Shown here one piece after another: positions 12,320 to 20,276 of a stretch of 27,843 bases of DNA (position 1 is the first letter of the stretch; each line of letters starts with the position of its first letter). The stretch lies in assembly GCA_002431345.1 (NCBI GenBank), contig DJEN01000105.1, positions 1 through 27,843 of the forward strand, read 5' to 3'. Source of the stretch: Megasphaera sp. UBA5897 (GTDB lineage Bacteria > Bacillota > Negativicutes > Veillonellales > Megasphaeraceae). The translations under genes were made by a program, and so were the position numbers. The notes beneath the pieces were generated by a model. That model was not told the DNA's origin and made no database searches. It saw only the letters and a program-made list of their open reading frames with translations.

Positions 12320-13925
12320 TACACAGGAATGCACCAAACAATTAAAACGCTATTTGATTGCCCGTATCCCGCTCATCGTTGTCAACACGATTGAACGAAG
12401 CCGTATTTTGGATATTCTGAGGAATATTGCAGATGACATGGTACAAGATACGATGATTGAAGACAGCAGCTTTTTTGTTCATACGTTTTCCCGCGGCATT
12501 TATGACATTCGCAGCGGTGAAGCAGTCGATGAAGGGGCTGTATCTTTTGTTTCAGCCCTTGATTTTTTGGCAGATATGATGCGGACACAGCATCGGGATA
12601 ATCAGACCTTGGTTTTGACCGAAGTATCCGATATCGGCAGCGATACGTCTGATGCCCAGCGGCTGCTTGACGTGGTTAGTCTGGCTGTTGAGCATGGTAC
12701 GTGTCTTATCGTTTTGACCAATAAGCCTGTTTGGAATACCCTGCAGCGCCACGGATTGATAGTTGGGCTAGATCTTCCCGGTGAAGAAGAAATGTACGGC
12801 ATTATCAGACGGTTTGTTGAAGATTATCAGCAGGAAATGCCTATCGAATGGGGCGAAGATGAAATGCGTGATGCGGCGGCTACCCTGACCGGTGTGACGC
12901 AGATTGAAGCAGAAAATGTCATGGCAGCTTTGGTAGCCAACGGAGAAATTCGCAATGAAGACATGATAGAAGTCCGTTCTGCCAAGAACCGTCTTTTTTC
13001 AAATATTTCCGGGCTTGAAAAAATCGATGTCGATCCGGATATGAAACACGTCGGCGGTTTGCAGGGACTGCGCAACTGGCTGGAAGAAAAGAAAACGTTG
13101 CTGCGGCCGGAAAAACGGGAACAAATGCGCCGGCTTCATTTACAGCCGCCCAGGGGAATTCTTCTGGTCGGCGTACCCGGATGCGGCAAATCCATGTCGG
13201 CAAAATCGATTTCAGCCAACTGGCAGCTGCCGCTGTACCGTCTTGATTTTGCAACGGTGCAGGGAAGCTATGTCGGCCAGTCAGAACAACAGCTAAAAGA
13301 TGCGTTGACTACGGCGGAAAATGTATCACCTTGTATTCTATGGATTGATGAAATCGAAAAAGGCCTTTCCGGTGCCGGCTCATCAAATGACGGCGGTGTT
13401 TCTACCCGCATGGTAGGGCAGTTTTTGTTTTGGCTGCAAGAATGCCGCAAACAAATATTTGTCGTGGCGACAGCCAATGACGTATCGATGCTCCCTAGTG
13501 AATTGCTGCGCCGCGGTCGTTTTGACGAAATCTTTTTTGTGGATTTGCCGACGATGGAAGAACGGCTGGAAATCCTGTCTCTTTATTTTTCTAAATATCT
13601 GCATACGGATTTAGCCGCTGTGCCGACATTTGCCGAGCGTCTGGTTCAGATGAGCGAAGGTTTTACAGGAGCCGATTTAGAATCGACAGTTCGCGAATTG
13701 GCATATCGTATGCTGGCTGCCGGGCAGGAAGAGCTGGGTGATGATGAAATTATTTCTACTTTTGAAAATGTCGTACCGTTGTCCAAAACGAGCCCGGAAA
13801 AAATCGAAGCTATCCGTGACTGGGGCCGTGAACGAGCTGTACCTGCTTCAGGACGCCCGATTGGCGAAGAAACACTGCCCAAAGCAGAACGCAACCATGT
13901 ACGGCGCGTGTTGACACGGCACTAG
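12312..13925 (+). CDS. Ycf46-like AAA+ ATPase (operon gene 4)
   Basis: The 537-aa protein has an N-terminal degenerate domain (about 1-240) opening LKRYLIARIPLIVVNTIERS, the opening typical of the Ycf46 family of AAA proteins. It is followed by an intact AAA module: Walker A GVPGCGKS (287-294), pore region near GSYVGQSEQQL, Walker B ILWIDEIEK with D346/E347, sensor 1 VVATAND, arginine finger region LLRRGRFDEIFF, and lid EGFTGADLESTVREL. There is no protease or membrane domain, so it is a remodelling or unfolding ATPase rather than FtsH. ATG 12312 follows AAGGAG; a longer in-frame start at 12252 lies inside gene 3. The substrate is unknown. Confidence 0.85.
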   Translation: MSNTQECTKQLKRYLIARIPLIVVNTIERSRILDILRNIADDMVQDTMIEDSSFFVHTFSRGIYDIRSGEAVDEGAVSFVSALDFLADMMRTQHRDNQTLVLTEVSDIGSDTSDAQRLLDVVSLAVEHGTCLIVLTNKPVWNTLQRHGLIVGLDLPGEEEMYGIIRRFVEDYQQEMPIEWGEDEMRDAAATLTGVTQIEAENVMAALVANGEIRNEDMIEVRSAKNRLFSNISGLEKIDVDPDMKHVGGLQGLRNWLEEKKTLLRPEKREQMRRLHLQPPRGILLVGVPGCGKSMSAKSISANWQLPLYRLDFATVQGSYVGQSEQQLKDALTTAENVSPCILWIDEIEKGLSGAGSSNDGGVSTRMVGQFLFWLQECRKQIFVVATANDVSMLPSELLRRGRFDEIFFVDLPTMEERLEILSLYFSKYLHTDLAAVPTFAERLVQMSEGFTGADLESTVRELAYRMLAAGQEELGDDEIISTFENVVPLSKTSPEKIEAIRDWGRERAVPASGRPIGEETLPKAERNHVRRVLTRH

Positions 13926-13946
13926 CATAAAAGAGGAGGAGTTCAT

Positions 13947-14456
13947 ATGGCACGGTTTATTTTACGGCCTAAGGCACCATCTACAAAACAGACAGAACGC
14001 AGGCTGACAATTTCCCTGACCTCGCAGAGCACCCAACGGCGCGGCCAAGAAATCGATGCGGGAAAACTGGCACTGCGGCTGCGCAAACCGCGCTCGAAAG
14101 CGTATTGCCAAGCGATGCAGAAACTGGATGCCGGCGGTGCCCATCTTAGTCCGCAGTTTATAGACGAAATTCAGAAGATTATTACGGAAGAATTTCCGGA
14201 TATTTCGATTCGCGGTACCTTGATTGGTATTGTTTCCCGGTGTTATTTAGGAAATCCCTATGAAGTACATACACTGGATATGACTGGAGGCATACTCCAT
14301 CACTATCAGCATGGCGAAGCACTGCCGGAAATGATGGAAAAAGCCCGCGGGCTGGCACTGCACGGAAATTATGCGTTTGTAGAAGTCTATGAAAATGCCT
14401 GCCGGGCAGTCAGTACTGACGGCTCAGTAGCAGTCATACAGGACGAAACGGCGTGA
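13947..14456 (+). CDS. unrecognised 169-aa protein (operon gene 5)
   Basis: GAGGAGGAG precedes the ATG. The first ~45 residues are polar and basic (STKQTERRLTISLTSQSTQR), probably flexible. Then comes a compact domain with SKAYCQAMQKLDAGGAHLSP, FIDEIQKIITEEFPDISIRG, GIVSRCYLGNPYEVHTLDMT, and a C-terminal GNYAFVEVYENACRAVSTDG. I cannot assign a family. It follows the AAA+ gene by 21 bases and is probably cotranscribed with it; the basic tail could be what the ATPase recognises. Confidence 0.8.
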   Translation: MARFILRPKAPSTKQTERRLTISLTSQSTQRRGQEIDAGKLALRLRKPRSKAYCQAMQKLDAGGAHLSPQFIDEIQKIITEEFPDISIRGTLIGIVSRCYLGNPYEVHTLDMTGGILHHYQHGEALPEMMEKARGLALHGNYAFVEVYENACRAVSTDGSVAVIQDETA

Positions 14457-14518
14457 TGTATGGGACTATGATAGGTCGTTTTTTTAGAAGTTATTTTGTA
14501 AACAGAGGGAAAAGATAC

Positions 14519-15643
14519 ATGAACAGTCGTCTGATTACGCATGATACGGTGCTGCCGTGGAAACAGTACATTGATGTTCTGGCAGCGTTCCTTTTTGCAG
14601 GTGTGACAACCCTTGCCGTACCGTTTTCTTTGTCGTCACTCATCACTGCAATTCACGGTTCGCTGCTGTGTACGCTGTTTTGCCTGATGGCCGTCATTGC
14701 TGCCTTTCGTCAGGGCGGCATGTTGACATATGGATACAGCCGCGTATTTACACATGCTGTCAGTGTACGTGCTCTTAGCGGCTTTTTTGTATTTACGTGT
14801 TTTTTTATGTCCATGGGCATTACCAATGACGTCGCGCTGTTGATTTTTGTTCCGCTGGCTATTTCTGTGCTGCAGGCTGTAAAAAAAGAAAAATACCTCA
14901 TTTATGTCGTGACGCTGCAGACGATTGCAGCTAATTTGGGAAGCATGCTGACACCGATAGGCAATCCGCAGAATTTATTTTTGTACTCCTTGTACCGGAT
15001 GACGCTGGGGGATTTTTTATATACGATGGGACCGGTAACGATAAGCAGTGCAGTTCTGCTGACATTCGGCCTGCGGCTGCTTCCGACAGATCTTGTTACG
15101 GTCCCGGCAGTAGCCCAGCCCACGATGACTCACAAGGAACAGCTGTTGTTCGGGGCGTTTTTCTTAGCTTGTATTGCCAGTGTACTGCGGCTTTTTTCTC
15201 CTTGGTATGTGTGTATATGTCTGCTGCCTGTGCTGCTGCGGTATCGCAGCGTACTGCGGGCTGTTGACTACAAACTGCTTTTTTTGTTTGTGTTTTTATT
15301 TATCGGCGTCGGTAATCTGGGAAAGCTGCCGATGATGCAGGAAACGCCGGCATATATAATACAAGGTCATGAATTTTGGGCAGGCATTGTATTAAGCCAA
15401 ATCTTGAGCAATGTCCCGGCAACGGTCATGCTGTCCCCGTATTGTACAGACAGCGCGGCATTGCTGTTAGGAGTCAATATAGGCGGTTTGGGAACGATGA
15501 TTGCTTCGATGGCCAGCATTATCTCCTTTAAAGCGTACAGTAATACAACAAACAGCCAGCCGCTGAAATATGTAGCAGTATTTACGGCGATGAATGTATT
15601 GTTTCTTGGTTTGCTGATTGGAATACGGCAAGTTGTGTATTGA
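14519..15643 (+). CDS. ion-transporter superfamily permease (ArsB/NhaD/CitT-like)
   Basis: The 374-aa protein has about 10-11 hydrophobic segments. It carries the paired re-entrant-type motifs of the IT superfamily: MGITNDVALLIFVPLAISVL, NLGSMLTPIGNPQNLFLYSL, and in the second half LSQILSNVPATVMLSPYCTD with GVNIGGLGTMIASMASII. That pattern fits anion or Na+/H+ carriers of the ArsB/NhaD/SLC13 type; the substrate cannot be told. GAGGGA at 14505-14510 supports ATG 14519. A GTG/ATG pair at 14453/14456 overlapping the previous stop is the alternative start. It is probably the last gene of the 10068 operon. Confidence 0.85.
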   Translation: MNSRLITHDTVLPWKQYIDVLAAFLFAGVTTLAVPFSLSSLITAIHGSLLCTLFCLMAVIAAFRQGGMLTYGYSRVFTHAVSVRALSGFFVFTCFFMSMGITNDVALLIFVPLAISVLQAVKKEKYLIYVVTLQTIAANLGSMLTPIGNPQNLFLYSLYRMTLGDFLYTMGPVTISSAVLLTFGLRLLPTDLVTVPAVAQPTMTHKEQLLFGAFFLACIASVLRLFSPWYVCICLLPVLLRYRSVLRAVDYKLLFLFVFLFIGVGNLGKLPMMQETPAYIIQGHEFWAGIVLSQILSNVPATVMLSPYCTDSAALLLGVNIGGLGTMIASMASIISFKAYSNTTNSQPLKYVAVFTAMNVLFLGLLIGIRQVVY

Positions 15644-15782
15644 TGGATCTATGGCGTGATGCGTTGACTGCAGAACGATCAGATAGTGCAAACGTCATGA
15701 TTTTATAAATGCCTTGTGACATGATTGTAACATGCGGCGTGTATACTAAAACCATTCTTAAACAAAAAGGAGTGGATGAGCG

Positions 15783-16214
15783 ATGAAATGGATACTTGAA
15801 ATACGCAAAAAATTGGTTGCAGCTTCCTTGGTAGGAGCCGCGGCAGCTATTGTGGCAGCCGTGCCGTATGGAATGGCATCAGCTGCTGATGCAGAAACAG
15901 GTGCATCCATGCCGCCTCCTAAAATGGAACGCCGTATGGGTCCCGGCCCGGCTGTCATGCCGCAGCAGAAGTTAGCTGTTTCTCATCGCGTGCAGCAAAT
16001 GGTACGGGATGGTAGAATCACATCTGACCAAGCATTCAAACTGAATGAAGAAATGAAACGTTTCCAACATAAGCAGCGTAAAGAACAAAGAAAATTTATC
16101 ACATCTTTGCCGGATAAAACAGGTATCGATGAAGATACGCTGAAAGAAATTTTTGCACCGCCCCAGCGTGGACATATGATGAAGCATCCTGATGCAGCGG
16201 ATTGGGACAACTAA
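15783..16214 (+). CDS. exported small Met/His/Arg-rich protein
   Basis: The 143-aa product has a clear signal peptide (about 1-34; hydrophobic core LVAASLVGAAAAIVAAV, cleavage after ASA). The mature part is Pro/Met/Arg-rich (PPPKMERRMGPGPAVMP), then helical and very basic (LNEEMKRFQHKQRKEQRKFI), and ends with RGHMMKHPD. This recalls small periplasmic Spy/CpxP-type or DUF2680-type proteins, without a diagnostic motif. AAGGAG supports the ATG. TATACT at 15742-15747 may be its -10 box. The 139 bases before it hold no terminator that I can see. Confidence 0.7.
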   Translation: MKWILEIRKKLVAASLVGAAAAIVAAVPYGMASAADAETGASMPPPKMERRMGPGPAVMPQQKLAVSHRVQQMVRDGRITSDQAFKLNEEMKRFQHKQRKEQRKFITSLPDKTGIDEDTLKEIFAPPQRGHMMKHPDAADWDN

Positions 16215-16241
16215 AAAAATTACTGTAAAAAATTGCCATAA

Positions 16242-16285
16242 AAAATGCCGCCTTTACTCCGTTGCAAGAGTAGAGACGGCATTTT
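16242..16285. terminator. bidirectional terminator between convergent genes
   Basis: AAAATGCCG (16242-16250) pairs with CGGCATTTT (16277-16285), and the inner CTTTACTC pairs imperfectly with GAGTAGAG. An A run on the left and T run on the right let it serve both the exported-protein gene and the minus-strand gene at 16293. Confidence 0.82.
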
Positions 16286-16292
16286 GGTTATC

Positions 16293-16565
16293 TTATAAAT
16301 GAAAAGAAATATGCGTGCGGCGTAATTCGTCAACAGCTTTATGCAGAAAGACAGCAGCAGCCAGTACAGACACAACAGCTCCGGACGCAGAGACAAATAT
16401 ATTCTGCGCTGTCTGGGAAATGAAAGATACCATTCCTAAAACAGCCAGCACGGCATGCATGACAAATTCAATGGAAATACAGGAAACAAACATAGCGATA
16501 AAAAACACGGCTACGGACACCGGAGAAAGTAAAAGATATGGTGCAAGATATTTGACAAATTTCAT
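16293..16565 (-). CDS. small membrane protein, two to three TM helices
   Basis: The 90-aa product has hydrophobic segments at about 7-35 (YLLLSPVSVAVFFIAMFVSC), 36-52 (VMHAVLAVLGMVSFIS) and 57-75 (FVSASGAVVSVLAAAVFL), and a charged C-terminus HKAVDELRRTHISFHL. On the minus strand AGGAGG lies eight bases before the ATG, supporting a real gene. No family is recognised. Confidence 0.65.
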   Translation of the reverse strand: MKFVKYLAPYLLLSPVSVAVFFIAMFVSCISIEFVMHAVLAVLGMVSFISQTAQNIFVSASGAVVSVLAAAVFLHKAVDELRRTHISFHL

Positions 16566-16721
16566 ATGTCATTCCTCCTAAAATTACCCATGTATGATTC
16601 ATATCGCTGCGCAACGAGTAGTGTTTCCTATAGTATATACCTCATTCTCAAAAATAGCAAGTAAAATGAGAAAAATATTGAGAATATAAATGAGAGAAAA
16701 GCAACATGGCACATCGTTGGG

Positions 16722-16761
16722 TAACTTATATATGCATTATATATAATGCATATATAAGTTA
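16722..16761. repeat. perfect 40-bp palindrome
   Basis: The 20 bases TAACTTATATATGCATTATA (16722-16741) are followed directly by their exact reverse complement (16742-16761), with no spacer. It lies in a 256-base gene-free stretch (16566-16821) otherwise holding only the terminator at 16766-16809. It has no T tract, so it is not itself an intrinsic terminator. Confidence 0.95.
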
Positions 16762-16765
16762 ATGT

Positions 16766-16809
16766 AAAAACGTCCCCAAATAGCAATGCTTGTTTGAGGA
16801 CGTTTTTTT
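16766..16809 (-). terminator. terminator of the nitrilase-family gene
   Basis: AAAAACGTCC (16766-16775) pairs with GGACGTTTTT (16798-16807), and further inward CAAA pairs with TTTG past one mismatch. Read on the minus strand, the hairpin follows the stop at 16822 and ends in a T run. A longer T run on the plus strand means it could work both ways. Confidence 0.82.
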
Positions 16810-16821
16810 GTCGAGAGTATA

Positions 16822-17613
16822 TTATAAATACCATTCTGGCCGGCGGGTTGATAGGTACGGCACTTGTTTTCGCAGTGCAGCGGCATCTGGCAGGTGAATG
16901 TCACAGGACAGTAGCTGTTCTTGGTCGTCTGCTTTGACGAGGACGTCCCCTTTGGGAGAGACGACGAGGGATTCACCGGCAAATTCCATGGCTCCTTCCG
17001 TTCCCACGCGATTGCACATGGCAATAAAAACTTGATTCTGCATGGCCTGTACGCGGATTTCCCATTCAAATAGTTCCATCGGTTCCGCTTTGGTATTAGC
17101 CGTAGGAATCAAGATTAAGTCAGCCCCTTTCAAGGTACAGGTGCGGATGCTTTCCGGCAGATGGCGGTCATAGCAAATGACGATGCCCACTTTGCCCCAA
17201 GGTGTATCAAACACTTTAAAGCCGTCATCGGAAGGCGTGTAGTAGTCTTGTTCATAAAACTGTTTGGCTTGGGCAATGTGCACCATTTTGGCAGAATCCA
17301 GCCATTTTCCTTCCGGCGTCAGCCAAAGCGAGGTGTCGTACCGCTTGCCCTGCAGTTCCAAATACAGATTAGGAGATAAGTAGTAGTGATGCTGTGCCGC
17401 TTTTTGGCACAAAGACGCAATCACTGGGGCATCCGGCGTCAGGCAGTAGGCATCGGCATTTTGTTTTTCATATTGAGGAAAAAACGGTGATAATTGAATT
17501 TCCGGAAAAAACAGCAGGTCGCAGTCATTGGCTTCATCACAAAAATGGAGTGACTTTGCAGCATTTTTTTCCATGACTTTTTCCATAGATAATTGAGCTA
17601 AGGCAAGTTTCAT
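16822..17613 (-). CDS. carbon-nitrogen hydrolase (nitrilase superfamily)
   Basis: This 263-aa cytoplasmic enzyme has the family's Glu-Lys-Cys catalytic triad: E38 in LLFFPEIQLS, K109 in LDSAKMVHI and C147 in VGIVICYDRHLPESIRTCTL. The segment GADLILIPTANTKAEP and the later MCNRVGTEG with FAGESLVVSPKGD are typical of the amidase branch that includes N-carbamoylputrescine and beta-ureidopropionase-like enzymes. The exact amide substrate cannot be told. GAGGAGG lies five bases before the minus-strand ATG at 17613. It forms a single-gene unit with its own promoter (17688-17716) and terminator. Confidence 0.9.
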   Translation of the reverse strand: MKLALAQLSMEKVMEKNAAKSLHFCDEANDCDLLFFPEIQLSPFFPQYEKQNADAYCLTPDAPVIASLCQKAAQHHYYLSPNLYLELQGKRYDTSLWLTPEGKWLDSAKMVHIAQAKQFYEQDYYTPSDDGFKVFDTPWGKVGIVICYDRHLPESIRTCTLKGADLILIPTANTKAEPMELFEWEIRVQAMQNQVFIAMCNRVGTEGAMEFAGESLVVSPKGDVLVKADDQEQLLSCDIHLPDAAALRKQVPYLSTRRPEWYL

Positions 17614-17687
17614 ACAATCCTCCTCGTAACAGTACCCGGCATGGGTTTAAAAACATACAAAAATTTTCTTGAAAAATGAATACTTTT

Positions 17688-17716
17688 ATTATATTCTATG
17701 ATATACGAATACGCAA
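17688..17716 (-). promoter_or_regulatory. promoter of the nitrilase-family gene
   Basis: On the minus strand TTGCGT (17716-17711) and TATAAT (17693-17688) are separated by exactly 17 bases, giving a start about 65-70 bases before the ATG at 17613. This is one of two divergent promoters in the AT-rich 389-base gap 17614-18002. Confidence 0.75.
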
Positions 17717-17899
17717 TAAATGAAAGAAAAAGAGAAAGATAAAGAAAAATATTCTTGAATTTTAAACAAATACATTTCGCATATATGAAAAAAGGGAAAT
17801 ATACGCTGAACCGTACAGCCGTATGCAGACAGACTGCTGCAGCGCTGTTTGTATTGCAGTAAAATATACTATTGTATATAGATGTATATAAGAAATACC

Positions 17900-17928
17900 T
17901 TGAAAGGCTTGTCGGAATAGTGTATGAT
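17900..17928 (+). promoter_or_regulatory. promoter of the topA-trmFO-hslVU operon
   Basis: TTGAAA (17900-17905) and TATGAT (17923-17928) are 17 bases apart, placing the start near 17935 and leaving a leader of about 65 bases before topA. The rest of the gap (17730-17899) is AT-rich with no other feature that I can support. Confidence 0.75.
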
Positions 17929-18002
17929 TTTAAAAGGTTTTATTACAATGTGATACACAGCGCAAGAATAGAAAACTTGCTGGAAAGTTAGGATGGAGAT
18001 AT

Positions 18003-20276
18003 ATGCTGGAATTTCCAATTAAACGAACGATTATTATTGATGATACGAAAAAGAAAAAACGAGGCCGCAAGAAAAAAGCAGACGGCGAAAAAATGATCAT
18101 CAATGGAACGGTGAATCTTCCGGAAAAGAAACCGCTGAAGAAATTAGATCCGCTGCCAAAGAATGCCAAAAATCTGGTTATCGTGGAATCACCGGCCAAA
18201 GCGAAGACGATTGAACGCTTTTTGGGAAGCGATTACAAAGTAATGGCCAGCCGCGGTCATCTGCGGGATTTGCCGCGCAATCAGTTTGGCGTGAATATAG
18301 AAGATGGGTTTACGCCGTCTTATACGAACATGTGGGACAAACGCAAACTTATTGAAGAGCTGCAAAATGAATATGTCCGTTCTAAAAAAGTCTATCTGGC
18401 AACGGACCCGGACCGTGAAGGGGAAGCGATTTCCTGGCATTTGGCTCATTTGCTGGAAATGGATCCTCATGATAAATGCCGCGTCATGTTTCATGAAATT
18501 ACAGAAAAAGCGGTGCATGCCGGTATGCAGGACCCGGAACCGATTGATTTGCAGAAAGTGGATGCCCAGCAGGCACGCCGTGTCCTCGACCGTATTGTCG
18601 GGTATAAGCTGAGTCCGCTGCTGTGGAAGAAAGTCTGTAAGGGTCTCAGTGCCGGTCGTGTACAGTCAGTAGCAGTACGGCTGATTTGTGAACGGGAAGA
18701 AGAAATCAAAGCGTTTGTACCGGAAGAATACTGGACTGTCAGCGGTACGTACCAAACAGAAGACGGCCAGGTACTGACGACAGAACTGGCCAAAATTGAT
18801 GGCGAAAAAGCAGCTATTGGTGACGGCGATACAGCAGCCCGGATTGCCGCAGACTTGCAGTGGGAAGCAAACGGCCAGGAAGAACATGCGCCAGATCGGA
18901 TTACTAAAGTCGAAAAACGCAAGCGCAAACGGCAGCCCCAGCCGCCGTTTACGACTTCGACCATGCAGCAGGAATGCGTCAGCAAATTGAATTTTGGTGC
19001 TAAAAAGACAATGATGCTGGCACAGCAGCTGTATGAAGGCCTGGACATCGGAGAACGGGGCCATGTCGGCTTGATTACGTATATGCGTACAGACTCGACG
19101 CGTATCAATGACGATATGATACAGGCAGCCAGAGAGTTTGTCGCAGCAAACTATGGGGAAGAATATATTCCGCCGAAGCCTAGAGTCTATAAGACGAAGC
19201 AATCCAGCCAGGATGCGCATGAAGCTATTCGTCCGACTTCTTTGGAATTAACGCCGTCTGTAGTAGCACCGTATTTGTCACGCGATCAGCTGCGGCTGTA
19301 TACACTGGTATGGAACCGTTTTCTGGCAAGCCAGATGGAAGCTGTCGAAACGGAACACATGGCCATTACGATTGCCTGCGCCCCGTATGAACTGCGTGCA
19401 GCCGGATATAAAGTACTCTTCAAAGGCTTTACGGAATTGTATGAAGATACGAAAAAGGACAAAACCCTCAGTGAGCTGCCTCATATAGAAGAAGGGACGC
19501 TGGTGCATAACCAGACCGTAGAACCGATTCAGCATTTTACCCAGCCGCCGGCCCGATATACCGAAGCCAGTCTCATTAAAACGCTGGAAGAAAAAGGGAT
19601 TGGCCGTCCAAGTACGTATGCGCCGATTATGGATACGATTCAGAATCGAAATTACGTAGAAAAGAAAGATAAACAATTTGTGCCGACAGAATTGGGCGTC
19701 GTCATTGTGGATTTACTGAAGAAGTTTTTTGAACGCATTATCAATGTCGGCTTTACGGCACATATGGAAGAAGAACTGGATGCGATTGAACAGGGCAACG
19801 ATACATATACCCATGTTCTTCAAGAATTTTATGATGTCTTCAAACCGGAAATGGATGCAGCGGAAGAACAAATGGAAAAAGTGACTGTAGCCGGCCAGGA
19901 TTCCGGTCAAGTATGTGAACTTTGCGGAGCACCGATGGTGTATAAGTTTGGCCGTTTTGGCAAATTCCTGGCATGCTCCAATTTCCCGGAATGCCGCAAT
20001 ACCAAAGCGATCGTAGAAGATTTGGGAATTACCTGCCCCAAATGCGGCAAAGGAACGCTGATTAAGAGAAAATCCAAACGGGGCCGTGTATTTTACGGCT
20101 GCAGTGAATATCCGGAATGTGATTTTGTCTTGTGGAATCAGCCCGTAGATAAAAAATGCCCTGTATGCGGCAGCATTATGATTGTCAAGCATTATAAAAA
20201 AGGACCAGATAAGATTTTTTGCAGCAACGCAGAATGTGAAAACCATAAAAAGGGAGAAGTCGTGAATGAAGAATAG
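18003..20276 (+). CDS. topA: DNA topoisomerase I with basic N-terminal extension
   Basis: This 757-aa type IA topoisomerase relaxes negative supercoils. The TOPRIM domain starts at about 57 (NLVIVESPAKAKTIERFLG, E62) and has the metal site ATDPDREGEAISWHL. The catalytic Tyr is Y360 in GLITYMRTDSTRI. The C-terminus holds three Cys4-type zinc modules: CELCGAPM...CSNFPEC, CPKCGKGT...CSEYPEC and CPVCGSIM...CSNAEC. Unusual is the first ~55 residues, which precede the family's normal start and contain TKKKKRGRKKKADGEK, an AT-hook-like basic stretch. The ATG at 18003 follows GGATGGAG. It overlaps trmFO by 11 bases and heads an operon with a clear promoter. Confidence 0.96.
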   Translation: MLEFPIKRTIIIDDTKKKKRGRKKKADGEKMIINGTVNLPEKKPLKKLDPLPKNAKNLVIVESPAKAKTIERFLGSDYKVMASRGHLRDLPRNQFGVNIEDGFTPSYTNMWDKRKLIEELQNEYVRSKKVYLATDPDREGEAISWHLAHLLEMDPHDKCRVMFHEITEKAVHAGMQDPEPIDLQKVDAQQARRVLDRIVGYKLSPLLWKKVCKGLSAGRVQSVAVRLICEREEEIKAFVPEEYWTVSGTYQTEDGQVLTTELAKIDGEKAAIGDGDTAARIAADLQWEANGQEEHAPDRITKVEKRKRKRQPQPPFTTSTMQQECVSKLNFGAKKTMMLAQQLYEGLDIGERGHVGLITYMRTDSTRINDDMIQAAREFVAANYGEEYIPPKPRVYKTKQSSQDAHEAIRPTSLELTPSVVAPYLSRDQLRLYTLVWNRFLASQMEAVETEHMAITIACAPYELRAAGYKVLFKGFTELYEDTKKDKTLSELPHIEEGTLVHNQTVEPIQHFTQPPARYTEASLIKTLEEKGIGRPSTYAPIMDTIQNRNYVEKKDKQFVPTELGVVIVDLLKKFFERIINVGFTAHMEEELDAIEQGNDTYTHVLQEFYDVFKPEMDAAEEQMEKVTVAGQDSGQVCELCGAPMVYKFGRFGKFLACSNFPECRNTKAIVEDLGITCPKCGKGTLIKRKSKRGRVFYGCSEYPECDFVLWNQPVDKKCPVCGSIMIVKHYKKGPDKIFCSNAECENHKKGEVVNEE

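Noticed and set aside
12312..13925. FtsH protease
   Set aside because: The AAA module is FtsH-like, but there are no N-terminal membrane helices and no HEXXH zinc protease domain.
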